Positions 10,801 to 19,853 of a stretch of DNA of 64,000 nucleotides are shown here, piece after piece; position 1 is the stretch's first letter; each line of letters begins with the position of its first letter. The DNA is taken from positions 40,928,581 to 40,992,580 of the forward strand of contig OX442314.1 of NCBI GenBank assembly GCA_949358305.1, read 5' to 3'. The notes beneath the pieces are model-generated. The model was not told the origin of the DNA and did not search any database. It saw only the letters and a program-made list of their open reading frames with translations. This DNA is from Strigamia acuminata. Its lineage: Eukaryota; Arthropoda; Chilopoda; Geophilomorpha; Linotaeniidae. A program made the translations under genes and the position numbers.

Positions 10801-11938
10801 TTGCGTTCAAGAATTAAGATCTGTTGCAAATCGTTGGGGTCACCCAAAAAAGATTGTTAGTGATAATGGGAAACAATTCGTTTCAGATATTTATAATGAA
10901 TATTGCGAAACTTATCATATCCGACCGGCTCATACGAGCACTTATCATGCTCAGGCTAACCCGACAGAGAGAGCCAACAGGGACATTAAGATTTTATTGG
11001 CAATTTACACGGATGTGCACACCCAATGGCCGCGATATTTAGACGAATTTGCGTTTGTAATTCGTAATAATAAATCGGATGCAACAAATTCGACACCGAT
11101 GTTGCTTAATACGGGGAGAATTGTTACCTTACCTTTCGATCCGAGAATTCTCAGGCATGCCAACCCATTTGACAAGCATAACCCTGAGAAGTATGTTCGA
11201 GAATTACTTGACATATTACGTAGAGCGCATCAAGAGATGCACAGAAGAATTCAATTGAATTACGAAAGACATCGTAAGATTCACGAACAAAAGTTCACAA
11301 TTATTGAATTCGAAGTTGGAGATTTAGTTTGGAAACAAACTCACATTCTCTCGTGCGCAGACAAAAAGATCTCCGCAGGTCTTGCTGAGAAGCGGGACGG
11401 TCCTTGGGAGATTGTCGAAATCCTTCCAGGTAGCGCGTATAAATTACGCAAACTTGCTGATGGTTCAATAGAAAAATCAGTGAACATTAAGGCTTTATAT
11501 CCTTATACGCCGTTATATCCAATTGAAACTTGGAAAATAGGGCAGAAAACTGCTTCAAATACAGATCAGGAAAATCCTAAATGGATGGACGAAAGTAATG
11601 AACTTCCGTCACCACCTGTTCAAAAGGAAATAATTCCTGAAACTCCTACGGAAGTTCCGATGGAATTATCCGAATCGCCCCAAATACAGACTAAAAAATC
11701 TGTACAAGAAAAGTCTAAACATAGACATCGACAGCGATTAATTGCTGTGGATAAGAAAGCAGCAGTGGAACGAGGAGAACCTCTAAAGAAACCTCCTCGC
11801 AAACCACGTAAACCCCAGAAACTAGTTGAACGAACTAGCACGCGTCCTCGAAGAGAACGAGTTCCAAATCCGAAATATTCAGATGAAAATTTCGTGCGAA
11901 ATATTACGGCAGTATTTAAGAAGCCTTACCAACAATGA
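7814..11938 (+). CDS. pol: element A Pol: protease, reverse transcriptase, RNase H, integrase
   Basis: 1374 residues from the first ATG, but the frame is open from 7754 and is most likely translated by -1 frameshifting from Gag. The aspartic protease has the active site D93-T-G-A. The reverse transcriptase spans roughly 290-470 with YLDD at 439-442. RNase H begins at TDAS (D588). The integrase has an HHCC zinc domain (about 885-930, CHGHPLSGH then CPHC) and a DDE core: D in NMDLMGP, D in VSDNGKQF, E in PTERANRD. A GPY/F-like module (KRDGPWEI) follows, then a basic tail. The domain order PR-RT-RH-IN is that of Ty3/gypsy (Metaviridae). The clade is not assigned. There are no lesions. Confidence 0.95.
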   Translation: MSDSLFMDVETTFLEEATSHSGGVDENLQKMTEQFKSLTLFPHKCYTKKFCRPRRLNRVIGSNNLHNITLGNNKDDPRMKVTIGGLTYNALMDTGASQCYIGEQLLSETQALPDFLQEAPRNMLVNAVGVAHKPVGQITLCVQWADECTPMNFIVLAKRVCGLILGHNFMRRQKISTHPHLQEFSCADKPTWSAPYVSEEDNFAMAPLNRITFEYLEELASVADSTELSDAPVLEWDEKLVEGSDCTPEQRLALREVVNAVSNVFRDQVGCTNVTQHRIKFKEGHSLPRMQYRMYNPAKRAIMSKLVAELEQDGLIEKATGPFISHPVIVAKPDGTYRMCIDYRWLNAITESDVIQMPSIDLLLHNTGPGRYFTSIDLVKGYYQVEMCKEDRPKTAFYTPNGPYQFVRMPFGLCNAPCTFQRLMEGVLGSALQNYALVYLDDVIVYSNTWDEHLIHVRDVLEKLNKANMTINKAKSRFGRTELKFLGHWIKPDGLYGDPDKISAIMKFPTPTCAKDIQRFHGMTNFFRKFVPNHGAIAAPYTCMMNEKTPFEWGDAQTEAFNKIKALLCNDNCLHKPDMSKPFVVMTDASHEGLGAVICQDVDLLDKDKKKTGTAPRPVAYASRVLRGAEKRYTTPELECLAVVWAIDRFKPYLEYGTFTLESDAEALKWLMRTPEPSGKFGRWALRIQCGAFKIVFRRGAYNQVADALSRAPLGEEDIPLRDHVEPIEINQYWPEWDGNPSISLNRAPGRSEYLANVRVHFSENSKEYSEEREGEEIQETLYSALTDVIKEVPPTRREIIDAQLVDTECKRIREYLLFDRIVGIPKSEIKEWKNKVRNYCLDKKEDDGDQMIIFFNPSFEEELNDSGNGFKAVVPSSLIKRVLFACHGHPLSGHAGMSKTLEKTRLIYYWPGMSRSVRNYVKSCPHCSQYKPDQQKKRAGPYVPHNMTNPWEHINMDLMGPKPAGRSQNQYVFVIIDNCTKFVEIKALTKATSANCVQELRSVANRWGHPKKIVSDNGKQFVSDIYNEYCETYHIRPAHTSTYHAQANPTERANRDIKILLAIYTDVHTQWPRYLDEFAFVIRNNKSDATNSTPMLLNTGRIVTLPFDPRILRHANPFDKHNPEKYVRELLDILRRAHQEMHRRIQLNYERHRKIHEQKFTIIEFEVGDLVWKQTHILSCADKKISAGLAEKRDGPWEIVEILPGSAYKLRKLADGSIEKSVNIKALYPYTPLYPIETWKIGQKTASNTDQENPKWMDESNELPSPPVQKEIIPETPTEVPMELSESPQIQTKKSVQEKSKHRHRQRLIAVDKKAAVERGEPLKKPPRKPRKPQKLVERTSTRPRRERVPNPKYSDENFVRNITAVFKKPYQQ

Positions 11939-13032
11939 GATAAAAATCTCAAAGTTTACCTAGGATTTAATAAAGTTTTATTTAAAACTTGATGTGTGCT
12001 TATTTACATGTCTAAATTCGTGTAGAGATTTATAATCTCAACACCGGGGGACATAATAAATACACATTTTCGTCAGATTTATATTAAAATATAAATTTGT
12101 ATCGGAATTGATTAGTTTCGATAGATTATCTCTTTGATTGACTTTATTTGAGATATGCAGGTATTTTTTATTATTAAAAAATACGAAGATTTACTTGAAA
12201 CAAGTGATCTCGTCTTCTCACGAAGACACGTGATTATCGAAGTGCGATTAAACCTCGAACCCGATTAAAAGGGGATAAAAATCCCAGGGTTCATTGCACA
12301 CACACACTTCAACACGTGGACACCGGTCTACTCGTCTCTACCTTTTCTTCGCACGTCGAGAAAGATTTAAACGAACGGACTTATCCATTAAGTGAGAGTT
12401 ACAGAAATTTAGGAGTTCCTAAAGCGATAGTTACGTAAGTAAATTTTGAATTCTTTGTCAAAAGTTGTGAAAATATTCGTAACACTTGTATACGGCGTCC
12501 CGATAAAGTTTGATTAAAACTTGGAAAGATTCACGTGTAGTTATAAACGTGACTTAGCTAATTTAGCGGGGAAATTAATTATTCTATCGAATGAATTAGA
12601 TGGCTTGAATTTAAACAAGTATTTGTTAACTTAAGCGTAGTAGCACTAATTAAATTAAGTCGCGGTCGAGGCTTGGGTAATTTTTATTCGTAATAAATTC
12701 TCAACCGAAGTTTATTCGGTATTTTATTTTCACTCACACGTGGAATGGAATAATTAATTATTCAGAACTAGAATTTCTATTGAAAAGATAGCTAAAAAGA
12801 ATTTTCGAGAGAAAACTCAACAAGTTGCGATTTTGAAAAAATCCTTCGGGCGAGTCTATTCTCTTGTCGTAAACACAAGGGGACATGAGTCATTAAGTGC
12901 CATGTGATACAAGTTATAAATAACTCGGTTTACACGAAGTTGTTACGAACGTAGTTTACAATTTTTTTGAATACAAAGAATTTTGGGAGTTTGAAGTGAA
13001 AATTATTTTAATAAATGATTTATTTGTTTAGA
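11939..13032 (+). promoter_or_regulatory. element A pol-ORF3 spacer: internal purine tract, possible promoter, putative intron
   Basis: No ORF of note. 12043-12052 (accgggggac) copies the core of the purine tract found before the 3' LTR. Around 12275-12300 a TATA-like gataaaaa is followed by a possible initiator. A consensus donor GTAAGT at 12435-12440 and an acceptor tatttgtttag ending at 13031 would define a 597-nt intron whose second exon begins one base before the ORF3 ATG at 13033. This suggests a spliced or separately transcribed ORF3 mRNA. RNA data would be needed to confirm it. Confidence 0.45.
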
Positions 13033-14526
13033 ATGGGTTCGAATAAACATCATTCTAAACGCAGTCATCGTCGGCATGGACGAAGTTCCAGCTCCAGCTC
13101 GTCCACCTCAACGGAGGGAGAACAGCGTCGTTCCGCCGAACGGAATTTGATGAGGTTGCAACAAATTGCACCTGTGCCGACGTTCAACCTGACGCCGCTT
13201 CAATTGGCCGCGCTGAATTGGATTGGCTCGCACCCGGAATGTCTTCCGCACGATATGCAAGCAAATGCTCCATTGCCAACGGAAGCCTTTCCTGGAATAG
13301 GTGCGCAGCTGACAATTTCCGAGTCAGTTCCAGTGGCCCAGTTGGCCCCGCTCGCGCAAGTGGTACACCCACCGACTAACGTCATCAGTGTCCCGTTGGC
13401 TCCACACACGCCAGTGTTCCAGCCACCCGTAGCAAGTGTTCCGCCAATCGTCGCGAATACTTCCGTTGTTAGTGCCCCAGTTACCACTGTAGCTGCGAAT
13501 CCAGGATGGATTCCCGCCGGAGCAGAGTCGTCTGCCTCTTCGTCTGGATGGACGGAACCTCCGCCAGGAGCTTTTCGGCTGCCCGCGTCGACGGCCCGTC
13601 CCAACGCGCAGCGCATGGCTTATAAAGCCAAGAAGAAGGACGAGGCGGCCCAAAAGCGCCGTGAGCAGTGTGCGCGGGATATTGCGCAGGGAATTCCCCA
13701 CGACAATATTGTCACCGACCAAGCGACGGAGACCATCTGTCCATTTTGTGTTGGTTGTGGTTGGTGTTGCGGTGCTTCCGCCGGCTCTTCTCTTATGAGA
13801 TGCCCCAACTGCCGAGGCACGAAGGTGCGACCGCGCTCAGAGCCCTGGCGCAAGGAGGTGGAACCCCATGTCGTGAAGGGGATGAAGCCTAACGAGAAGA
13901 GATGTTGGGCTCACTGCCCAATTTGTCGCGTGTTTCTCAACGCTCGAGGAGAAGCCGTTTACATCGACCCCAGGTTCCTCACGAAGGAAAGAGCCGCTGC
14001 CAATGCAGGACTGACGGTCGAAGCCTTTCGACATCCGCCCTCATCGAATGTGTCGGAAATTTCGGACGAAACGGTGCAAGAGGTTGAGAGCGTCGAGGAA
14101 GAAGTGGTAACTCGTCCGAGAACCATGTCTCGTGGACGAGGATGCCTTACACTGGACAGAGCTAAAGCAATTGCCCAGGAGCAGCGACAAAACATCGTCG
14201 CTCGAGGACGAGCCCGTCGGCTCCAGAAGATTGTGTCGGAGCAAGGTAAAAAACCGGAGGTTCCTCCAGTGGCCAAGTCGGATGTTTCCGACGAGTCGAA
14301 GTACGAGGATGCCGAGGAGAATCCGATTTCTATCGTCGACTTCGTGGCTGATCTTTTTGAAGATTTGCCGTTCCCTCCGCCGAGTCCGGCGGAAGTGGAA
14401 AAACCCGAGGAAGCAGTATTTTCCGCCGCCTCCACTGAGGCAACTGAAGAATCTTCAGATTTCCTAACCTCGACTGAAGTCGAGAAACCTGTTGAGAAGT
14501 CGACCAACGTCGAGAAGAAAGAATAG
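13033..14526 (+). CDS. element A ORF3: accessory protein with CXXCXGXG zinc ribbon
   Basis: I chose the ATG at 13033, directly behind a splice-acceptor-like sequence, over an in-frame ATG at 13015 inside it. The product is 497 residues. The N-terminus is basic and Ser-rich (HSKRSHRRHGRSSSS), followed by a Pro/Val/Ala-rich disordered region. At residues 236-260 lies CPFCVGCGWC ... CPNCRG, a pair of CXXC knuckles 17 residues apart that resembles DnaJ CXXCXGXG zinc modules. A third CPIC is at 295-298. The C-terminal part is acidic. There is no signal peptide, membrane segment or furin-like site, so it is not envelope-like. It is sense-oriented and lies 3' of pol where env sits in errantiviruses. 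Function unknown; a nucleic-acid-binding accessory role is inference. Element B encodes a protein with the same motif. Confidence 0.7.
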   Translation: MGSNKHHSKRSHRRHGRSSSSSSSTSTEGEQRRSAERNLMRLQQIAPVPTFNLTPLQLAALNWIGSHPECLPHDMQANAPLPTEAFPGIGAQLTISESVPVAQLAPLAQVVHPPTNVISVPLAPHTPVFQPPVASVPPIVANTSVVSAPVTTVAANPGWIPAGAESSASSSGWTEPPPGAFRLPASTARPNAQRMAYKAKKKDEAAQKRREQCARDIAQGIPHDNIVTDQATETICPFCVGCGWCCGASAGSSLMRCPNCRGTKVRPRSEPWRKEVEPHVVKGMKPNEKRCWAHCPICRVFLNARGEAVYIDPRFLTKERAAANAGLTVEAFRHPPSSNVSEISDETVQEVESVEEEVVTRPRTMSRGRGCLTLDRAKAIAQEQRQNIVARGRARRLQKIVSEQGKKPEVPPVAKSDVSDESKYEDAEENPISIVDFVADLFEDLPFPPPSPAEVEKPEEAVFSAASTEATEESSDFLTSTEVEKPVEKSTNVEKKE

Positions 14527-15246
14527 AAGTAAAACATTTGTTTTTTCCGAGTGGATATTTTAAATTTAAAATATGCCAAGTGTTGTTTGTTGTGTTTTCA
14601 AGTGTGATTTCGTTTATTTCCGAATTAAGAATAATTTGTTTAAATGTTTGAAGATTTTTGAGCTAATTATTAATATTCCTAAGAATAAGTTAATTTTGAA
14701 AATTGGATTCAAGTTTGAATTCAATTTATGTTGTTGATCTTGATTATTTTCATAATTAGATGTGTTTGAATTACATAAAGATTTGTGTGTTTTGTTTTCA
14801 CTTTGATCAAAGTTTTAAAAGACTTCGAGTTGAAGTCAGTTTTCATTTTTATAACAACCGTAATAAAGAATGATTCGTAGTTTAGATTTGATAAATAAAA
14901 TTTGCATAAATTTATTTAATGTCTCATCTGAATTATATAAACTACGGAGAAATTTATTTTGATCAGAGAAGTTAAGATTTCCTTTGAAATCCGCGCTGTC
15001 GAACATGAGAACGAGTTCGGACGAGTTCATTTCGTTGCTTGGCAACCGGGAGATGTGCTGTGCGGGAAAGCCGATTAGTCTAATCGTCTACGCTGTTTCT
15101 GAAAGAAAGTAGTTGATTAATTTTAAATAAATTAAAAAAGAGTACGAGTTGAGTCTAACAATTCAATAGAATTTGGTGAACATTTCTTAAGATATTAAGA
15201 ATGACAATTAAAGAGTTGGAAACTCTATGCTTGTCACCGGGGGATG
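14527..15246 (+). other. element A 3' untranslated region and purine tract
   Basis: AT-rich and non-coding. It contains an X-box-like GTTGCT-T-GGCAAC at 15034-15046. It ends in caccgggggatg, whose GGGGGATG abuts the 3' LTR at 15247 and serves as the likely, rather short, plus-strand primer. Confidence 0.6.
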
Positions 15247-16819
15247 TGTGACGGTTATAAAACCGTATTATCCAATGTTCACACTAGATGGCGCTGTTTG
15301 TCTAACGCGCGCAGTTTAAACTCGATAAAGTTGCGAGTTATATTAAAGAATTAATATAACGTTGCGAATAAAATATACAGTATTTTATTGGACTAAGCTA
15401 AGTATTATTTACTTGAGATATTGATTCTATCGAATCAATATCCGGTTTTACTTACCTGTTGAAGATGACCAATCGGACTCTTCTGGACCCAGTTCAATAT
15501 TAGGTCCGGACTAGTGATCCACGAATCCATCGATTCAGACACCTGATTGGCTGTCGCCAATCTGATTGTTCTCTAGAACCATATAAGCTCTGGTTCTCAC
15601 GAGCTCCCCCCTTGGCTTGATTCTGAATATGTTTATATTGTTTGTATTGATAAGTTGTTATCGTTGGATCTCACTTTCTTTATCGACACATCAGGCCTCC
15701 TCAGCTCTCCACAAATAGTATTATTACTAGTTTGTTATTGCTTGTTGTAGGGCCCTTTCGGAAAGGCTAACTCCGGTAATAGACATGTTTTACACATGAA
15801 ATGGCCCCGTAGTGTTAGCCAGCTGTTCTAAGGGACAGTAGGATTTCATACGGTGGCTTAGTATATCGCTCATGCACGGGAATGACTAACCCGTTAAACA
15901 AATGTCAAATTATATGATCGGTGATAGTCGCATCTATTTGCGAGATTCTCCGATCATAGGTCAGATGCTCTGCCAGAGCACATATACGAGAAGTCGAACT
16001 CGTTTAACAAATATGGGCAAACTGTTTTCCCAGGGTTCCGATGCAGTGCATTGGCCCTTCCGTTAAGTGGGCAAGACTTGTCCGAGGTCGGTAAAAGCCT
16101 TATTCACAGGCGACGCACCGGGTTGGTGGCCCGTGAGCAATTGCATTCATACCTTGCGCTAAACAAACACTCGGGTATTGGTAATGCCGATCTGGTAGTC
16201 CCCCAGGAACTGTTTACCCAGTGGTTGGTACCACTGAAAGCGACTCGTCGCAGAAAACAAATACCCGGCGCCTGATCACGAGATCTTGTCGTCGTAAGGC
16301 ATGCTGGCGGATGGAGCTTCAACAACTCCCGCGATGGTCCCCTCGACTGTCGTGACTGTCCCCGCCCATAGAATAACAATATAACAATTCATTTGTTATA
16401 TTACACTAATAATGTTTTGATGATTTGAATACGGAATATTCTAATGAATATTCCCGACCAAATACGAAGGATTCTTCGTATTAATAGATATCCGAGCTGC
16501 GGGACCGAATACGTCTCCGTAGCGCTAACTGTGACGATGCCGCAAAGTCAGCCGCACCACTCGAACAGCATCGCCCGGAACCTCAACCAGTGTAGCCGCC
16601 GTTACACTTATCCAGAACCCCAACTCCAGTTGTAATGTTAATAAACATGTAAATTATATCACACAAAATCGTAAGTTGTTATATTTGATCACATATTCAC
16701 GTTGTACAGACTTCCGTAGCTTATCTCGGTTAGGTTATTTCTAGTTGTAGAAATGTCTTGTCTAAACCGATTTATCTCTTGTAATGGCTAATTATTCAGC
16801 CAAAAGTAGAATCGTCACA
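15247..16819 (+). repeat. 3' LTR of element A
   Basis: 1573 bp, essentially identical to the 5' LTR apart from one C fewer in the C-run near 15605 and a G-to-A change near 15760. It is followed by the target duplication AGAT at 16820-16823. Confidence 0.95.
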
Positions 16820-16823
16820 AGAT

Positions 16824-18288
16824 GCTTGCAGAAGAGAGTTTGCCACTTCCCCCATAGTCAATATTCGAGGGATGATAATGAAAATGACATCCTCCACTTG
16901 CATTTCCTTCTACACGTCAAACACATACCAATTTTAAAAGTTTATTATTACTTATAATCGTATAATTTTGATTTTTACATTTAAAACAATTGGTGTACTG
17001 AAATTAAATTAATAGCTGATACTGCTAAGTAATAATAAACCTGTGATTGGCTTAAAGCTGCACCCTAAAACTGTGTTTACATCCAAAAAGTAAACTTATG
17101 CATTCTAAACACCGAAAAACGCCTTTTATATGCAATATTTGTATTTTTTCTATAAATTATTAAATCCCTTATTACATATCTTTTAAAAAACTTTATTTTT
17201 TTTACCTAAAAGATTTTGACCAGGTGATATCGACTAACGCAGTCGATAATGCTAGTGGTGAATTTGTATCACGCTATAGCTTATAGACTTACATCTCTAA
17301 AACTCCCTGAGAATGCTAATGCCATTCCAACAATATTTGATGTTCCAAATCCACCAAAACCGCTGAATTTAAATTCTGAGAGAACACAGAGAGCCAAGAA
17401 AAGAAGCCAATTGGAACCGTGAAAGCCTAAAAAATAGAAAATGTGATGGTAATCTATAAAAAAAAAAATTTTAAAAAAATTATAATTAATTTGTCACAGT
17501 CCAGGTTTTCATACAGATAAGTAATGCGTTTCATCCCTGTGTTTTGTTTAAATTTACGCATTGTTTTGTTCGTATTGTCATTAAACCTAATTCCCGTATT
17601 CCTACCTTGTCATATTATTTTGTTTGGTAAATTTCTCCTAACTTTTCTTTCTTTTCCCTCATTTTCGTTTGTTCTCCCCTGTCTTTTCTATTTCTGTGCT
17701 TTTTTCACCCGCTTTCTGCTTTGCATATCAGCTGATTCGGATTGTTGGCCTGAGTCATGCTCATTTGGCATGCACCAGAGCACCGGATTGGTTGATTTGC
17801 CCTTCTGCTTGGACCAATCACAGAACGTTTTCATAACGTCTGCGGTCCGTCTGTTGTCCCACAAAATATTTCGGAAATGTGACGGTTGGTGCGAAGCGAA
17901 CGACCAACATGGAAAGAAAAATGCATCAATACGGAAGCCAAGCAACGACATGTAACAAAGAAAGCCACCAATCACAAAGAACGCATTGCGCTTCATGATG
18001 CCGCGAACGCACCCACTTCGCCATTCCATCTTTAAGTAATATAAGTAAACTTGATTGTGCTTTACCTGTCAACGTCCAACTTCGACTCCAAGATATTGGA
18101 GATGAAATTATGCCATTAGTTTCACCAGCCAAGATTACACTTTTAGATAGAATGGATACTGCTTTCGCCGTCTGCCTCGCAGGACATTGATGGTAAACTT
18201 CATCCATCACCAAGTCCCTGCCTAGCGAGTACTTATTCCCTCGTACGAGCCTGATTCCTCGCCAGTATGAGCGGTCATGACCACAAGT
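16824..18288. other. old unassigned DNA, with a THAP remnant at 17246-17422
   Basis: AT-rich flank. The T/C-rich frame at 17524-17955 gives a hydrophobic translation typical of pyrimidine runs and is not credible. A minus-strand frame at 17926-18324 (containing GHDRSYWRGIRLVRG) runs up to the H insertion and may be a fragment of an older gene or element, but I do not recognise it. Confidence 0.4.
17246..17422 (+). pseudogene. THAP-domain C-terminal remnant
   Basis: This frame ends LKLPENANAIPTIFDVPNPP before a short basic tail and a TGA at 17420. The string N-A-[IV]-P-T-I-F is the hallmark end of THAP zinc-finger domains, which bind DNA and occur in animal proteins and P-element transposases. 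The upstream C2CH residues are not visible here. This is therefore either a last exon or, more likely given the surroundings, a fragment. Confidence 0.35.
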
Positions 18289-18850
18289 TGTGACCAACTG
18301 GCCACCGCCAGTCGGCACTGGCAACAGTAAAGAGAGGATCCTCAGCAGCTCCTACGGCTTACCGTCGGAGCTGCGTCCTGATTGTAGCCAATCAGGACAG
18401 AGGATTCTGCAAGGTCCCTACGAGGTCCGGACTGACCACGAAAGACAGAACTACACCAGCCACGAGAGTGACTGGTCGCGTTGGTACGATGAAGGAGACG
18501 ACGATAGAAGAGGCAATGTCAATAACCGGCGAGGTCGCCCTCAAGTTCGAAGGGACTTGAGAGGACCCGTCGGGCCGTGCCGTAAGGCACGGCGTGGCAT
18601 TAGACTAACCGACCACGCTGCCCATGTGGCCCTCGGCCACGTGGTCAGCGGTTGGTCTGGGTTGGGTTGCTGAAGGGCAACCCAACAACCAAGGCGATAA
18701 CACGATGGACATGCTAACCCCTAGACAACCACGGCAATAAAGAGTATTAATCCTAAACTGTGTGTCCTTTGTGTTGTGTTTGCATCGTGAATGGTGTCCA
18801 ATAGTCCCACGGCCCTCCCCTGGCCATGAGACAACCGTCCGCCACTCACA
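18289..18850 (+). mobile_element. solo LTR H, related to the LTRs of B and G
   Basis: A 562-bp LTR from TGTGACC to CACTCACA, flanked by perfect 4-bp repeats AAGT (18285-18288 and 18851-18854), with no primer site or internal sequence. Its ends resemble B's LTR in sense orientation (TGTGACC start; CCGTCCG...CACTCACA end). AATAAA lies at 18736-18741. It holds a run of perfect hairpins: 8-bp stem 18377-18396, 8-bp stem with GTAA loop 18574-18593 and 10-bp stem 18661-18686. It is the product of LTR-LTR recombination of a gypsy element. Confidence 0.8.
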
Positions 18851-19441
18851 AAGTGAAGATGGAGGTTTCTTCACTCAGGGTCGTACTCACGGAACACAAC
18901 ATTATCCGTGGCCTCAACCTCAGACAAAGGTTGGTGATGCGCCATCGTTTCGATGACGCCCAAAGATTGTCTTTCAATAATCTGCATTTCACCACAAACA
19001 ATGGCATGCAGCACCATCATCGGCGGAATATGTGCATGTATAAATATATGCGGGCTCAAGTAAGTACTGTAAGTGTGTAACAAATATCATGACAAGAGCG
19101 AGGTATTTCCGGTTGCACGGGAATATATGCTCTTGCCAGACAATTGAATGTCTGCTACTCCAATGAGGGTAAGGGTTGCCAGAATCCACCCAATCACTGA
19201 GTGAGAGGTTGGATACTGAGGCCACTTGCTCAATTATGTTGATCCCAGATGTCAAACAGGAACTGGATACCCAGGACCTAGTTCTCTCTTAGGTACGGAC
19301 AGGAACTGGATAGCTGGGACACATTTTGGATTAAGTCTATGACTCAATCCACAGGGTGTCCAACAAAGCAGACGGCCGAGACAAAGCAGATGCCCGAGAC
19401 AAAGCAGATGACACACAAGGCAGTAAATTGGACTCAAATAA
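18851..19441. other. unassigned flank with short tandem repeats
   Basis: No gene recognised. 19251-19320 has a repeated caggaactggata phrase, and 19365-19420 carries three copies of acaaagcaga(t/c)g. Element E inserted at the right edge, duplicating AATAA (19437-19441). Confidence 0.4.
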
Positions 19442-19656
19442 TGTTGTGTATACACTTAAGAAACAACTTAATTGAATTGATTGCTTTGTAATTATTGCGT
19501 ATCTTTGGAATTGTTAGAATTATAACTATGTAATAAGTATTTTGGTTACTATAGAAACTCACATAAATAAACAGTCGGCTATATGAAATCTGAGAGTGAA
19601 GGTTATTAAGTTTTGTTTGGGTCTACAAAATGAGACTAAGTTAGCAGGACTCAACA
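19442..19656 (+). repeat. 5' LTR of element E
   Basis: 215 bp, TGTTGTG...CTCAACA. It differs from the 3' copy by one base (aactatg versus aactaag). Confidence 0.95.
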
Positions 19657-19657
19657 G

Positions 19658-19676
19658 TGGTATCCACGATGGGATT
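19658..19676 (+). other. primer binding site candidate (element E)
   Basis: One base after the LTR, TGGTATCCACGATGGGAT begins with the TGG expected for tRNA-CCA pairing. I could not match it confidently to a specific tRNA. Confidence 0.55.
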
Positions 19677-19853
19677 CCTGAACATTTGCAGTAACGTTTT
19701 GATGAATCTTGATGAGTATTAAGTGAAATTGCTAACTTTCTTTTGTGTCGTCGATGGCCCGTTCCATTTGGGCTTAGCTCGTAGGAGCGAGCGATTCGAG
19801 CGGTACTGTTCTAAGTGTATTAACTTTGTATGAATTAGGAATTGAACGTCGCC

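Larger units (their letters stand above)
2808..16819 (+). mobile_element. element A: complete Ty3/gypsy retrotransposon with third ORF
   Basis: A 14.0-kb element bounded by direct LTRs beginning TGTGACGG and ending CGTCACA. It is flanked by a 4-bp target duplication AGAT (2804-2807 and 16820-16823). The order is 5' LTR, tRNA-Gln primer site, 1.1-kb leader, gag, -1 frameshift site, pol (protease, reverse transcriptase, RNase H, integrase), a long spacer, a third ORF, 3' region, purine tract and 3' LTR. The LTRs differ by one C in a C-run (7 versus 6) and one substitution seen by eye, so insertion is recent. All three ORFs are intact, so the copy could be active. Confidence 0.97.

Noticed and set aside
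13033-14526. Element A ORF3 as an envelope gene
   Set aside because: No signal peptide, transmembrane segment or cleavage site is visible. The same applies to the ORF3 proteins of B and C.
17524-17955. 143-codon hydrophobic ORF, possible membrane protein
   Set aside because: The hydrophobicity comes from a T/C-rich tract; there is no recognisable family or context.
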